Shown here one piece after another: positions 20,827-30,393 of a stretch of 64,000 nucleotides of DNA. The stretch is from Phocaeicola vulgatus ATCC 8482 (GTDB lineage Bacteria; Bacteroidota; Bacteroidia; Bacteroidales; Bacteroidaceae). The notes under the pieces are model-generated. The model was not told the DNA's origin, did not search any database, and saw only the letters and a program-made list of their open reading frames with translations. The stretch spans positions 744,001 to 808,000 of the forward strand of contig NC_009614.1 of the NCBI RefSeq assembly GCF_000012825.1, in the 5' to 3' direction. Position numbers and translations under genes: made by a program. Position 1 is the first letter of the stretch. The number at the start of each line of letters is the position of its first letter.

Positions 20827-23800
20827 TTAAAAGGCCACATTTAATCCAAAGACATAAGAACGTTGGCTTGGAAATGCATTCATATCAATGCCCGGGCGTA
20901 ATCCATCAAAAGCAAACGAATTGATTTCCGGATCGTATCCACTGTAATTAGTGATGACAAATGCATTTTTAACCGAAGCAAATACACCTATATTCTGAAA
21001 GCCGATTTTCTTCATCCAAGATTTTGGCAATGTATAATTCAAAGTGATATCCGAACAACGCAAGTAACTTCCATCCTCAATATAACGGTCATAAACCACG
21101 TTCTTTACATTCGCCGTAGCCGACGGATAAAGATTTGAATGATTCTCTTCCGTCCAGATATTCCGGAATGCTTCTTGTGTCAAATTACCAGCTTGCCGAG
21201 AGGGCGTATAATAACGGATATTCGTATTCAATATCTGATTGCCATGCACACCATTAAAAGAAGCCGAAACAGACAGGTCTTTCCAGGCAATACGAGTTTG
21301 GAAACCATAAGTAAAGTCCGGATTCGGATTGCCTAAAATGGTTTTATCCTTTTCATCCACAACACCATCCTCATTCATATCCACCGCTTTTATATTACCG
21401 GCTCCCAAGTCATTGGCCACAGAACTGGAATAATATTTGGTTGATCCGTCGGCAGCCGTATAAGCAACTTTTCCATCTACAATATCTTCCGGCTGAATAA
21501 TACCTTGAGTCTTATATCCGAAGAACAATCCCGGTGCCTCACCTGCAATGAAAAGATTAGCAATACCAAAATGATCTCCTATAGAAGTTCCCTGATATCC
21601 ACGCACATTCTTCAAGGTTCCAAAATCTGTCGGTGCAAAACCCAGGTCACCAATTTTTGATTTATTGAAACCAATGTTTCCGCCCAAACTCCAACTCCAA
21701 CCGTTAAAGTTACGGAGAATATCTCCATTCAAACTAATTTCAACACCTTTGTTTTTCAACGAACCTTGATTCAACATCACACTTGCAAAACCACTGGAAG
21801 CAGGCAATGAACGCGAAATAAGCAAATCATTGGTTTTTTTCTGATATACATCTACTGATCCTGACAGACGGCTGTTGAAAAAAGCAAAATCAAAACCCAC
21901 ATTCCAAGAAGATGTACGTTCCCACTTCAATCCGTCATTCTGCAAATTGCTTACCGCCATTGCCAAAATCTGATCCCCTGTGGCTTTTGCATAATCTATT
22001 ATTTGTGAATAATCAGAGAAAGTAGCATAAGGATTAATGCCCTGATTGCCTGTAACACCAAAACCTAAACGTATTTTCATTTGATTCAACCAGTTAACAT
22101 TCTTCATAAACTCTTCCTGCTCCATACGCCAGGCCAAAGAGAAGGAAGGGAAGTAAGACCATCGATTACCCTTTTTGAATTTACTTGATCCGTCCGCACG
22201 TACAGATGCAGTAAGCAAATATTTATCATAAGCAGAAAGATTGATACGACCTAGATAAGACAGTAACTGATAATCCTTTTGGGTAGGTTGTTCATGAGTC
22301 TTCACAGAAGCAAGGTGTAACCCTTTTGTACGTAAGTCAAAATTAGAGAAACGAGTACCCTTCACATTCTTATTCAAGAATGTATGTCCGTCATAAGTTA
22401 CACCAGCAGTCGCTCCCAGATGAATACCTTTCGCCAAGTCAATATTTAAATTCAATAAGTTCTCTATATTATAATTGGTCTTGTTCAAATTAGCCATGGC
22501 TAGCACACCTTGATCATTAGCACCGATAGTGAGCTGCATGCCATACCAACGAGCACGTTCGTTTATATTCACATTTCCTCCGGCACGAAGATTATACGAA
22601 AGGTATTTGCAAATATTCCATTTCAAATCCAGACTACCGCCAAAGCTTTTATCATCCGTTATATCATCATAGTCATCCCGCCAGCTATAAACAGTAGTTT
22701 TTGCGTCCATGTCCGTTTGTAATGTCGGGTCGTCTGCCGGAATTTCATAAGGAGCTGTATCCAATACTGTACGTGCCAATGAACCGGCAATACCACCTGT
22801 CGTATTACCCCCGGTCATCATATCATTTTGTTTGATAGATCCATTCAAAGCAAGCGCCATAGTAACGGACTTTGAAAGGTTAGCCGTAAGGTTTGCACGC
22901 AAATCACCTTGTTTAATACCTGTATTGCTCACAATACCTTTTATATCCTTAAAACCACCCGAAACATAATAAGTCATTGCATCCGATCCTCCGCTGACCG
23001 ATGCAGAATAGACTTGAGAGAAAGCAGATGAATAGGCTTCTTTCTGCCAGTTCTTATAACTCAAGACACGATAGTATTCAGGGTTGGTAGGATCTTTTTT
23101 ATATTTATCCAAGTTTTCACCATACACATAATGCATCTCGCCATTTGCTTGCGGATAGTACTTTTCCTCGCCGGCATTAGCCTTCATATTGGCATAAGCA
23201 GCATACTGTTCCAGATTCAACATATTATGCAGGTTACGGGCATCCGCAATGGTAAAGTTTGCAGTCACGTTTACTTTAGCCTTACCTGCTTTCCCTTTTT
23301 TAGTCGTAATGATAATAACACCATTCGCACCGCGGGAACCATAAATTGCCGTAGCCGAGGCATCTTTTAATACAGTGATATCTTCAATATCCGCAGGATT
23401 CAAAGCACTTAAAGGATCCTGCGCAATCTGGAAATCACCGCCACCCATAGCCGACTCTGCAAATTCCCCGGTGGAAGATTGCGGGACATTATCAATAACA
23501 TACAGAGGCTGGTTATCTCCACGCAATGAGTTAGCGCCACGAATTGTCACAGAACTGGCAGCTCCCGGAGCAGCCATAGATGAAGTTACATTCAGCCCCG
23601 CCACCTTACCTTGCAACAGATTATTAAAAGAAGCTGTTTTAGAAGCATCGTTAGCATCCGGACGCAAGCTGGCGGTAGCACCGGTCAAATCACTCTTTCT
23701 TGCCGTACCATAAGCCACTACCACCACTTCATCCAATGTCTGGGTATCATCTTTCAACTGAACATTCAATACTTTTTTTCCACCGACCGGCACTTGCTGG

Positions 23801-24048
23801 GTCACATAGCCAATAAAAGAAAACACTAATGTAGATTTGGAGTCAGGAACATCAATAGAATAATTGCCATCAAAATCTGTAATGGTTCCCGTGGCTGTAC
23901 CTTTCACTTGTACATTCACACCGGGCATCCCCTCGTTCGTACTGTCAGTAACTTTACCTGTTACTTTTATCTGCTGGGCAAACATATCTGGAATTGCTGC
24001 CACACAGAAGACACACACTAGAAAAACGTTAAAGAGGTTCTTCTTCAT
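20827..24048 (-). CDS. SusC/RagA-family TonB-dependent transporter (PUL 1)
   Basis: A 1073-residue outer-membrane TonB-dependent transporter for oligosaccharide import. Signal peptide (PDMFAQQ), then a carboxypeptidase D regulatory-like domain (about 28-105, ending in DGNYSIDVPD...FIGYVTQQV). The TonB-box region QTLDEVVVVAYG is followed by the plug (GANSLRGDNQPLYVIDNV, DASATAIYGSRGANGVIIIT), then a large barrel ending in phenylalanine (FGLNVAF). It is complete. It is the first gene of the minus-strand PUL 1 operon and is divergent from the esterase gene. Confidence 0.96.
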   Translation of the reverse strand: MKKNLFNVFLVCVFCVAAIPDMFAQQIKVTGKVTDSTNEGMPGVNVQVKGTATGTITDFDGNYSIDVPDSKSTLVFSFIGYVTQQVPVGGKKVLNVQLKDDTQTLDEVVVVAYGTARKSDLTGATASLRPDANDASKTASFNNLLQGKVAGLNVTSSMAAPGAASSVTIRGANSLRGDNQPLYVIDNVPQSSTGEFAESAMGGGDFQIAQDPLSALNPADIEDITVLKDASATAIYGSRGANGVIIITTKKGKAGKAKVNVTANFTIADARNLHNMLNLEQYAAYANMKANAGEEKYYPQANGEMHYVYGENLDKYKKDPTNPEYYRVLSYKNWQKEAYSSAFSQVYSASVSGGSDAMTYYVSGGFKDIKGIVSNTGIKQGDLRANLTANLSKSVTMALALNGSIKQNDMMTGGNTTGGIAGSLARTVLDTAPYEIPADDPTLQTDMDAKTTVYSWRDDYDDITDDKSFGGSLDLKWNICKYLSYNLRAGGNVNINERARWYGMQLTIGANDQGVLAMANLNKTNYNIENLLNLNIDLAKGIHLGATAGVTYDGHTFLNKNVKGTRFSNFDLRTKGLHLASVKTHEQPTQKDYQLLSYLGRINLSAYDKYLLTASVRADGSSKFKKGNRWSYFPSFSLAWRMEQEEFMKNVNWLNQMKIRLGFGVTGNQGINPYATFSDYSQIIDYAKATGDQILAMAVSNLQNDGLKWERTSSWNVGFDFAFFNSRLSGSVDVYQKKTNDLLISRSLPASSGFASVMLNQGSLKNKGVEISLNGDILRNFNGWSWSLGGNIGFNKSKIGDLGFAPTDFGTLKNVRGYQGTSIGDHFGIANLFIAGEAPGLFFGYKTQGIIQPEDIVDGKVAYTAADGSTKYYSSSVANDLGAGNIKAVDMNEDGVVDEKDKTILGNPNPDFTYGFQTRIAWKDLSVSASFNGVHGNQILNTNIRYYTPSRQAGNLTQEAFRNIWTEENHSNLYPSATANVKNVVYDRYIEDGSYLRCSDITLNYTLPKSWMKKIGFQNIGVFASVKNAFVITNYSGYDPEINSFAFDGLRPGIDMNAFPSQRSYVFGLNVAF

Positions 24049-24102
24049 AGAATTAAATTTAAATTAGTAATTTATGATAGTTAACATTATTTTAATCTGT
24101 GG

Positions 24103-24110
24103 CAAATGTA
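24103..24110 (-). promoter_or_regulatory. Probable PUL 1 susC promoter -7 element
   Basis: Minus-strand TACATTTG matches TAnnTTTG, about 55 bases before the susC start. No -33 TTTG is visible, as expected for a promoter that depends on an activator such as the nearby hybrid two-component regulator. Confidence 0.5.
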
Positions 24111-24215
24111 GAGGAAAACAGAAGTATAAGGGGTACAATAATCACTATTTTTAAGTCCAAAATTAGCTAAAAAGGTCCATTTCACCGAGAAATAGTCAAT
24201 TTTAGAGGAGTAATA

Positions 24216-24247
24216 AACAAAGTCGGAAACCCGGCCATTGTTTTTTT
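24216..24247 (+). terminator. Hairpin with T-run between susC and esterase
   Basis: Arms AACAA-GTCGG / CCGGC-TTGTT (one wobble pair, short bulges) followed by seven T on the plus strand. It lies upstream of both divergent promoters, so it is not at the end of a gene. It may block antisense transcription or be part of a regulatory site. Confidence 0.35.
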
Positions 24248-24283
24248 AAGGACAATGACAACCAACCCAAATATAAAAACAAG

Positions 24284-24291
24284 TATCTTTG
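24284..24291 (+). promoter_or_regulatory. Probable promoter -7 element of the esterase gene
   Basis: TATCTTTG matches TAnnTTTG and sits 38 bases before the chosen ATG. No -33 TTTG is seen at the right distance. Confidence 0.5.
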
Positions 24292-24329
24292 TATCTCCAA
24301 ATATGTTTTTATCCATTAATCAATATATT

Positions 24330-25715
24330 ATGAAACTAAAACTTTCTATTTTAACGATCCTGCTGTTCTTCTTATCAGCATCTTTTCCCTTGGCCGCCCA
24401 AAAGGCTCCCCAACCGTTTGATATTGACACCCCTTCGCTCCGCGTCTTCCTTCCGGCTCCCGAACTGGCGACAGGCCGTGCCATAGTAGCCTGTCCGGGT
24501 GGCGGATATGGCGGACTGGCTGTCAACCACGAAGGCTATGACTGGGCACCTTACTTCAACAAACAAGGCATCGCACTGATTGTACTGAAATATCGGATGC
24601 CTCATGGTGACCGCACTCTCCCCATCTCGGACGCCGAAGCTGCCATGAAAATGGCGCGCGACAGTGCCGATGTATGGAATCTGAATCCATATGATATAGG
24701 TATAATGGGCTCCTCTGCCGGAGGGCATCTAGCTTCAACCATCGCCACACATACCCGCCCCGAACTCCGCCCTAACTTTCAAATCCTGTTCTATCCTGTC
24801 ATCACCATGGATAAATCCTATACTCACATAGGATCTCACGATAATCTTTTAGGTAAGGACGCTTTCGCCGAACTGGAAACCGAATTTTCCAATGAGAAAC
24901 AAGTAACCAAAGAAACTCCCCGCGCCTTTATCGCCTACAGTGACGATGACAAGACAGTCCCTCCTGCCAATGGGGTAAATTATTACCTGGGGCTGCACAA
25001 GAATCATGTACCAGCCGTACTCCATATTTATGCCAGTGGCGGACATGGCTGGGGTATCCGCGAAAACTTCATTTACAAGAATGAGATGTTAAACGATTTA
25101 TCCGCCTGGTTGCGCAGTTTCAAAGCTCCCCGTAAAGATGCTGTCCGGGTAGCCTGTGTAGGCAACAGCATTACTTACGGAGCAGGAATCAAAAACCGGA
25201 GCCACGACAGCTATCCCTCCGTTCTAGGCCGTTTGCTAGGAGATAAATACTGGGTGAAAAACTTTGGAGTCAGCGCACGTACCATGCTGAATAAAGGTGA
25301 TCGCCCTTATATGAAAGAACAAGCTTATCAACAAGCATTGGCGTTCAACCCCAATATCGTTGTTATCAAACTGGGAACCAATGACAGCAAGTCATTCAAC
25401 TGGGTACATAAAGCAGATTTCATAAAAGATACACAAACCATGATTGACGCCTTTAAAGCCCTTCCCTCACAACCTGAAATCTATCTATGCTATCCTTCAA
25501 AGGCATATCTTACCGGAGAAAGCATTAATGATGATATCATCTCAAAAGAGATTATACCTATGATTAAGAAGGTTGCCAAGAAAAACAAACTGCCTGTCAT
25601 TGACCTTCACAGCGCAATGGATGGAATGCCGGAATTATTCCCCGACCATATCCATCCCAATGAAGAAGGAGCGAAAGTGATGGCAAAAGCTGTTTACGAT
25701 GCTATAGCAAAATAA
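24330..25715 (+). CDS. Two-domain secreted esterase: alpha/beta hydrolase + SGNH hydrolase
   Basis: A protein of about 461 residues. The start is placed at MKLKLSILTILLFFLSA because it opens a signal peptide (cleaved near PLAAQ); an in-frame start 75 bases upstream lies before the -7 element and is discarded. The first half is an alpha/beta hydrolase of the xylan-esterase type: oxyanion CPGGGYGG, nucleophile elbow GSSAGGH, and a His in SGGHGWG. The second half (from about residue 275) is an SGNH/GDSL hydrolase: VGNSITYG, KLGTNDS and the catalytic Asp-His in PDHIHPNEEG. Both active sites look intact, so two ester-cleaving centres are fused. It is divergent from susC and likely removes O-acetyl or similar groups from the PUL 1 glycan; the ester is unknown. 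Confidence 0.85.
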   Translation: MKLKLSILTILLFFLSASFPLAAQKAPQPFDIDTPSLRVFLPAPELATGRAIVACPGGGYGGLAVNHEGYDWAPYFNKQGIALIVLKYRMPHGDRTLPISDAEAAMKMARDSADVWNLNPYDIGIMGSSAGGHLASTIATHTRPELRPNFQILFYPVITMDKSYTHIGSHDNLLGKDAFAELETEFSNEKQVTKETPRAFIAYSDDDKTVPPANGVNYYLGLHKNHVPAVLHIYASGGHGWGIRENFIYKNEMLNDLSAWLRSFKAPRKDAVRVACVGNSITYGAGIKNRSHDSYPSVLGRLLGDKYWVKNFGVSARTMLNKGDRPYMKEQAYQQALAFNPNIVVIKLGTNDSKSFNWVHKADFIKDTQTMIDAFKALPSQPEIYLCYPSKAYLTGESINDDIISKEIIPMIKKVAKKNKLPVIDLHSAMDGMPELFPDHIHPNEEGAKVMAKAVYDAIAK

Positions 25716-25794
25716 AAGGAAACGAAGGAGCAGACAGGAATTAATCAGCCAAAAAGAGACTTTTTATCGGTTGTCCGCATTATTCATACGTCAT

Positions 25795-25829
25795 TTTGTT
25801 GTGTTATTCAAGACAATCAACTATTTTTG
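25795..25829 (+). promoter_or_regulatory. Probable promoter of the hybrid two-component regulator gene
   Basis: TTTG (25795-25798), 23 bases, then TATTTTTG (25822-25829). The -7 is exact and the spacer is a little long. It is 22 bases before the start codon. Confidence 0.5.
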
Positions 25830-25850
25830 TTCCCAAACCTTGAGTAAGCA

Positions 25851-28800
25851 ATGAAAACATCTGCCCACAACATACGAATCCTGTCCTTGCTCCTTCTATT
25901 CACTCTACTGCATTCTATATCAGAAGCCAAACAGTACTTTTTCCAACAAATCCCCTCTCAAAACGGACTTTCCTCCATGGTACGCTGTATGGAAGTCAGT
26001 CAGGAAAAAGGATATGTCTGGATAGGGACACGCTCAGGAATCGGACGATTCGACGGTTACGAACAGCGAAGATATCTGCGCGGTAATGTCACACATATTT
26101 TGGAAGATGAAGAACATACCATTTGGGCCATCACAGAAAAGGGAGTATTCCGCTACAATGAAAAAGAAGACAAGTTTACCCTTGTGCGGGATAAAGACAA
26201 CAATCCGGTAATAGCCAGTTCTCTTTGCCTATGGGAGGACGGAGTAATCTTCGGGGGAAGAGGCAGTCTATACAAATACAACTATGAAGACCATATTATC
26301 AACCTGTTCCATACGTTGAAGCCGAACGGCAAGTATCATATTTCCAATCTTTACCAATGGGATTCCCGCACTCTCCTGGCCACCAACCGATGGGCAAAAG
26401 CTCTGTTTATTGATATCGCTACGGGCAACACCCGTCCTGTTCCCTTCAACAGTGAACAGATTATCTCACTGTTGATTGATAAAAAAGGGAATGTATGGGT
26501 AGCTCATTACAATCAGGGAGTAAGCTGTTATGACCGCAATGGAAAACAATTACAGACCTATCATACACAAAACTCTCCCCTCAAAACCAATGTAGTGCTA
26601 TCATTAGAAGAGCATAACGGACAAATATGGATGGGTACAGACGGAGGAGGAATCCATATTCTCAATCCGCAGACCGGCAAGATATCGACATTGAGGTACA
26701 TTCCGGGAGATCGTTACTCCTTGCCTGCCAACTCTATTCTTTGTCTATATAACGACAAAAGCGACAATATGTGGGCGGGAAGTGTACGTAACGGATTAAT
26801 CAATATTAAAGAGGTAGGAATGAAAACCTATCAAGACGTACTGCCGGGACAGAATTACGGACTGAGTGAGAAAACAATCCTATCCATTTATCAGGACCAT
26901 GACAATCAAATATGGATCGGAACAGACGGAGGGGGCATCAACCTCTTCGACCCGGCCACCGGAAAGTTTCATCACATACTTTCTACCTGGGAAGAAAAGG
27001 TGGCTTCCATCACCGGCATGGACAAAGACCATCTGCTGGTTTCGCTATTCAGCCAAGGCCTGTTTATCTTTCATAAAGAAACCCACCGATATCAGCCGCT
27101 TGTCATTATCAACGACAGCATTAATGATATTTTATGCCATCGGGGAAAAACAGTCAATGTATATCAAAATACTCCTGAAACCATTTTGATGTTATCCGAA
27201 ACGCCTTATAAATACCATATTGGTAAAAAGCAATTCATTCCCATCACCAAGGGAAAAGGCATCACTGATATTGTCGGTACATTGTTACCCATAAACAGCA
27301 CAGGAGAGGATTGCTATCTGCACGATTTGGAACATATCTATCAAATCAACTCCAGCCTCAACGAACTGGAACTTATATTTACCTGTCAAACAGACACCGT
27401 GTTCAATTCTGTTTCACAAGACGAGAACGGATTGCTATGGATAGGCAGTAACCATGGTTTAAGTTATTATAATCCGGGTACAAAGCAATATACCCTTGTC
27501 CCCAATACCCTGATTAATGAAATAAGCTCGCTCATTTGTGACCGGCAAGGACGTGTATGGATAGGAACGGAAGAAAAATTATTCGCATATCTGATTAAAG
27601 AAAAGAAGTTCATCTTATTCGGTGAACCGGACGGAGTGGTACAAAACGAATATCTGGAGAAACCCCGATTGCTATCTTCATCCGGAGATGTCTATATGGG
27701 AGGTGTAAACGGCTTACTACATATCAACCGGCACTTACCTGACGACCCCGCACTTCTCCCCACTCTCCAACTGGCCGACATCCTAGTGGGCGGAGAACGT
27801 GTCTACGACCGGATATCAAACGACCACCAACTTAGTGTCAATGAAAAAAGCAAACCGATCATCATCAAAATCATCACCCGTGATAAGGATATTTTCCGCA
27901 AACCCATGTATAGATACACCATTACAGGACTGAACGGACAAAACATCTATTCTTATTTACCGGAAATAAACTTAAGCAGTCTGCCAACAGGCAGTTATCA
28001 CATAAAAGCCGCCTGTAGTACCCGCAACGGTGACTGGACAGCAGACTATGATATTCTTACCCTGACAGTACTGCCTCCCTGGTATAAATCCGGCTGGTTC
28101 ATCCTAAGTTGCACCCTTTTTATCTTCATCAGTGTCATTCTCACTTTCATCCTGATATTGCGCAACAAAGAAACCAAGCTAAAGTGGGCAATGAAAGAAC
28201 ATGAACAGCAGGTATACGAAGAAAAAGTACGCTTTCTCATCAACATCAGCCATGAGCTTCGGACTCCACTGACCTTGATACATGCACCCTTGAAACAACT
28301 AATGGACAAACTTACCGCCGACAACGAAAATTATCCGTTGATCCAAAGCATCTGTAAACAATCTGAACGGATGAAGAACATTCTGAATACTGTTCTGAAT
28401 GTTCGCAAAATGGAAGTAGGACAAAGCACACTCCATATCCAGAGCATACAATTGGATGAATGGGCGGAGCAACTGATTTCCGATTTTAAACCGGAAGCCT
28501 CCGTCAGAGGCATCACACTCGTCTATCAACCTGAGCCGGAGATTCAAACCTTGTGCTTCGACAAAGAAAAATGTACCACTATCCTGACCAACCTATTAAT
28601 TAACGCATTGAAATATACTCCCGATGAGAGTACAATCAGCATTTCAACCCGTTTGTCGGAAGACAGGACAAGAGTACGCATATCCATTTCCGACCAAGGT
28701 CCGGGACTGAAAGATGTGGATACCAACAATCTCTTTGTCCGCTTTTACCAAGGCAACAACAGTCGTCCCGGCACAGGAATCGGATTGTCCTATTCTAAAA

Positions 28801-29783
28801 TACTGGTCGAACAACACGGAGGCAACATTGGAGCCTACGACAACAAGAATTTCGGAAGTCCGGGAGCCACTTTCTGGTTCGAACTTCCATTAAATACCGA
28901 ACCGGGAAATATCACACTGCACCCACAAGAATATCTGAATACACTTTTGGCACCCACGCAAGAAACAGAAAGCATTCCCGAACAACAGGAAGAAAATAAA
29001 ACAGCCCCAAGCCATACCTTATTAATAGTAGATGACAACAAAGACCTGACCGATTATCTGGCAACAGCCCTGAAAGACCGGTTTAAGACAATATGGGTAG
29101 CAGCCGATGGAGAGGAAGCATTGCGTCTTTGCCGGGAAAAACGTCCTCATATAGTTGTAAGCGATATCCAAATGCCCCATATGAACGGCTATGAGCTATG
29201 TAAACAAATAAAAGAAGATTTGGAAATAAGCCATATCCCGGTTATCCTGCTCACTGCACGTAATGACGAAGAAAGCCAACTATATGGTTATAAAAACGGA
29301 GCAGACGCCTACATCACAAAACCTTTTGAAGTAAGTATGCTGTATGCAATTGTCTGTAGCCAACTGCATAACCGGGAACGGATGCGTACCCGCTATACAG
29401 ACATCGGTCCTCTGCCGCCACCCGAAGAAGGAACCTTCAGTTCGGCCGATGAAGAATTTTTAAATCGCCTGAATCAGATAATCACAGAACATCTGGATAA
29501 CGAACAGTTGGGTATTCCATTCATTTGCAACAAAATAGGAATCAGCAGAGCTTCTTTATACAATAAGCTGAAAGCATTGACAGATATGGGAGCCAACGAC
29601 TATATAACCAAAATACGTATGGAGAGAGCTATCTGGCTTATTCTCCATACAGAACTCAGTGTCAATGACATAGCAGATAAGACAGGATTCTCGACCGCCA
29701 GATATTTCAGCACTGTATTCAAACAGCATACAGGTTGCTCCCCTACCCAATACAGAGAGAAACCGCCTGTCAACACTCAATAA
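25851..29783 (+). CDS. Hybrid two-component system sensor/regulator (HTCS)
   Basis: A 1310-residue one-protein phosphorelay of the Bacteroides type. Signal peptide, then two propellers of Reg_prop repeats (YVWIGTRSGIGRFDG, IWMGTDGGGIHIL, IWIGTDGGGINLF) to about residue 650, a Y_Y_Y domain, and one membrane helix at about 747-770. It continues with a histidine kinase with phospho-accepting His in INISHELRTPLTL (about 797) and an ATPase N-box (LTNLLINALKYTP). A receiver (LLIVDDNKD, phosphoacceptor Asp in VVSDIQMPHMNG, about 1104) is followed by an AraC HTH (about 1200-1305). All key residues are present. The periplasmic propellers would bind an oligosaccharide and activate PUL 1. Confidence 0.97.
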   Translation: MKTSAHNIRILSLLLLFTLLHSISEAKQYFFQQIPSQNGLSSMVRCMEVSQEKGYVWIGTRSGIGRFDGYEQRRYLRGNVTHILEDEEHTIWAITEKGVFRYNEKEDKFTLVRDKDNNPVIASSLCLWEDGVIFGGRGSLYKYNYEDHIINLFHTLKPNGKYHISNLYQWDSRTLLATNRWAKALFIDIATGNTRPVPFNSEQIISLLIDKKGNVWVAHYNQGVSCYDRNGKQLQTYHTQNSPLKTNVVLSLEEHNGQIWMGTDGGGIHILNPQTGKISTLRYIPGDRYSLPANSILCLYNDKSDNMWAGSVRNGLINIKEVGMKTYQDVLPGQNYGLSEKTILSIYQDHDNQIWIGTDGGGINLFDPATGKFHHILSTWEEKVASITGMDKDHLLVSLFSQGLFIFHKETHRYQPLVIINDSINDILCHRGKTVNVYQNTPETILMLSETPYKYHIGKKQFIPITKGKGITDIVGTLLPINSTGEDCYLHDLEHIYQINSSLNELELIFTCQTDTVFNSVSQDENGLLWIGSNHGLSYYNPGTKQYTLVPNTLINEISSLICDRQGRVWIGTEEKLFAYLIKEKKFILFGEPDGVVQNEYLEKPRLLSSSGDVYMGGVNGLLHINRHLPDDPALLPTLQLADILVGGERVYDRISNDHQLSVNEKSKPIIIKIITRDKDIFRKPMYRYTITGLNGQNIYSYLPEINLSSLPTGSYHIKAACSTRNGDWTADYDILTLTVLPPWYKSGWFILSCTLFIFISVILTFILILRNKETKLKWAMKEHEQQVYEEKVRFLINISHELRTPLTLIHAPLKQLMDKLTADNENYPLIQSICKQSERMKNILNTVLNVRKMEVGQSTLHIQSIQLDEWAEQLISDFKPEASVRGITLVYQPEPEIQTLCFDKEKCTTILTNLLINALKYTPDESTISISTRLSEDRTRVRISISDQGPGLKDVDTNNLFVRFYQGNNSRPGTGIGLSYSKILVEQHGGNIGAYDNKNFGSPGATFWFELPLNTEPGNITLHPQEYLNTLLAPTQETESIPEQQEENKTAPSHTLLIVDDNKDLTDYLATALKDRFKTIWVAADGEEALRLCREKRPHIVVSDIQMPHMNGYELCKQIKEDLEISHIPVILLTARNDEESQLYGYKNGADAYITKPFEVSMLYAIVCSQLHNRERMRTRYTDIGPLPPPEEGTFSSADEEFLNRLNQIITEHLDNEQLGIPFICNKIGISRASLYNKLKALTDMGANDYITKIRMERAIWLILHTELSVNDIADKTGFSTARYFSTVFKQHTGCSPTQYREKPPVNTQ

Positions 29784-30048
29784 CCCTATAAAACCCTGTT
29801 TTCATTCCATGTTATGTTAATTTCCGACCATTTATAATAATAAATGATATATAATATGGAATAAAAGCAGAGATATAGTGCATTATCCAAATGAAAGAGT
29901 TTACTTTGTCCAACAAACAATTAGAGATTTATTCTAGTTTTATTCTCATCATGTATCTTCTCAGTTATCCACATTGAGTATATTCATTCCTGATTTAGAG
30001 CTTCTTGAAATTTCGTTGTTAGATTATTAATTTTTTATATTGACAGTT

Positions 30049-30294
30049 ATGAATATGTATGTTGGAAACCTTAGCTACAACGTTAAGGAAGTAGATTTGA
30101 GAGAAGTTATGGAAGAGTATGGAACAGTAGGCTCAGTCAAGTTAATCATTGACCGTGATACAAGAAGATCAAAAGGTTTCGCCTTTGTCGAAATGCCGGA
30201 AACTTCAGAAGCTTCAAACGCTATCAAACAGTTGAACGGCGTAGAATATGCCGGCCGTCCAATGGTAGTAAAAGAAGCCTTACCCAGAAATTAA
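30049..30294 (+). CDS. RRM-domain RNA-binding protein
   Basis: An 81-residue single RNA-recognition-motif protein. The ATG start gives MNMYVGNLSYNV; a TTG three codons upstream is possible but less likely. RNP2 is MYVGNL and RNP1 is KGFAFVEM, both with the aromatic RNA-stacking residues. The protein ends soon after the RRM (VVKEALPRN) with no glycine-rich tail. Bacteroidetes carry several such proteins, and some (for example RbpB in B. thetaiotaomicron) affect glycan-use gene expression, but no target can be read here. The 265 bases upstream show no recognisable promoter or RNA gene. It ends in an exceptional 31-bp hairpin shared with thrE. Confidence 0.93.
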   Translation: MNMYVGNLSYNVKEVDLREVMEEYGTVGSVKLIIDRDTRRSKGFAFVEMPETSEASNAIKQLNGVEYAGRPMVVKEALPRN

Positions 30295-30300
30295 TAGAGT

Positions 30301-30367
30301 AAACTTGATAGACAAAGAAAAAGGATTTTCCTGCATGGAAAATCCTTTTTCTTTGTCTATCAAGTTT
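30301..30367. terminator. Bidirectional terminator: 31-bp perfect hairpin
   Basis: Two perfect 31-base arms (30301-30331 and 30337-30367) enclose the 5-base loop TGCAT. It lies between the convergent RRM and ThrE genes, 6 bases after the RRM stop and 26 bases from the ThrE stop, and can serve both strands because of its A/T-rich ends. Confidence 0.9.
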
Positions 30368-30393
30368 TAATGAATACTGCTTACATACACCAG

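Noticed and set aside
29784..30048. Small RNA or tRNA gene upstream of the RRM gene
   Set aside because: No cloverleaf, no strong hairpin with a T-run and no -33/-7 match in the 265 bases.
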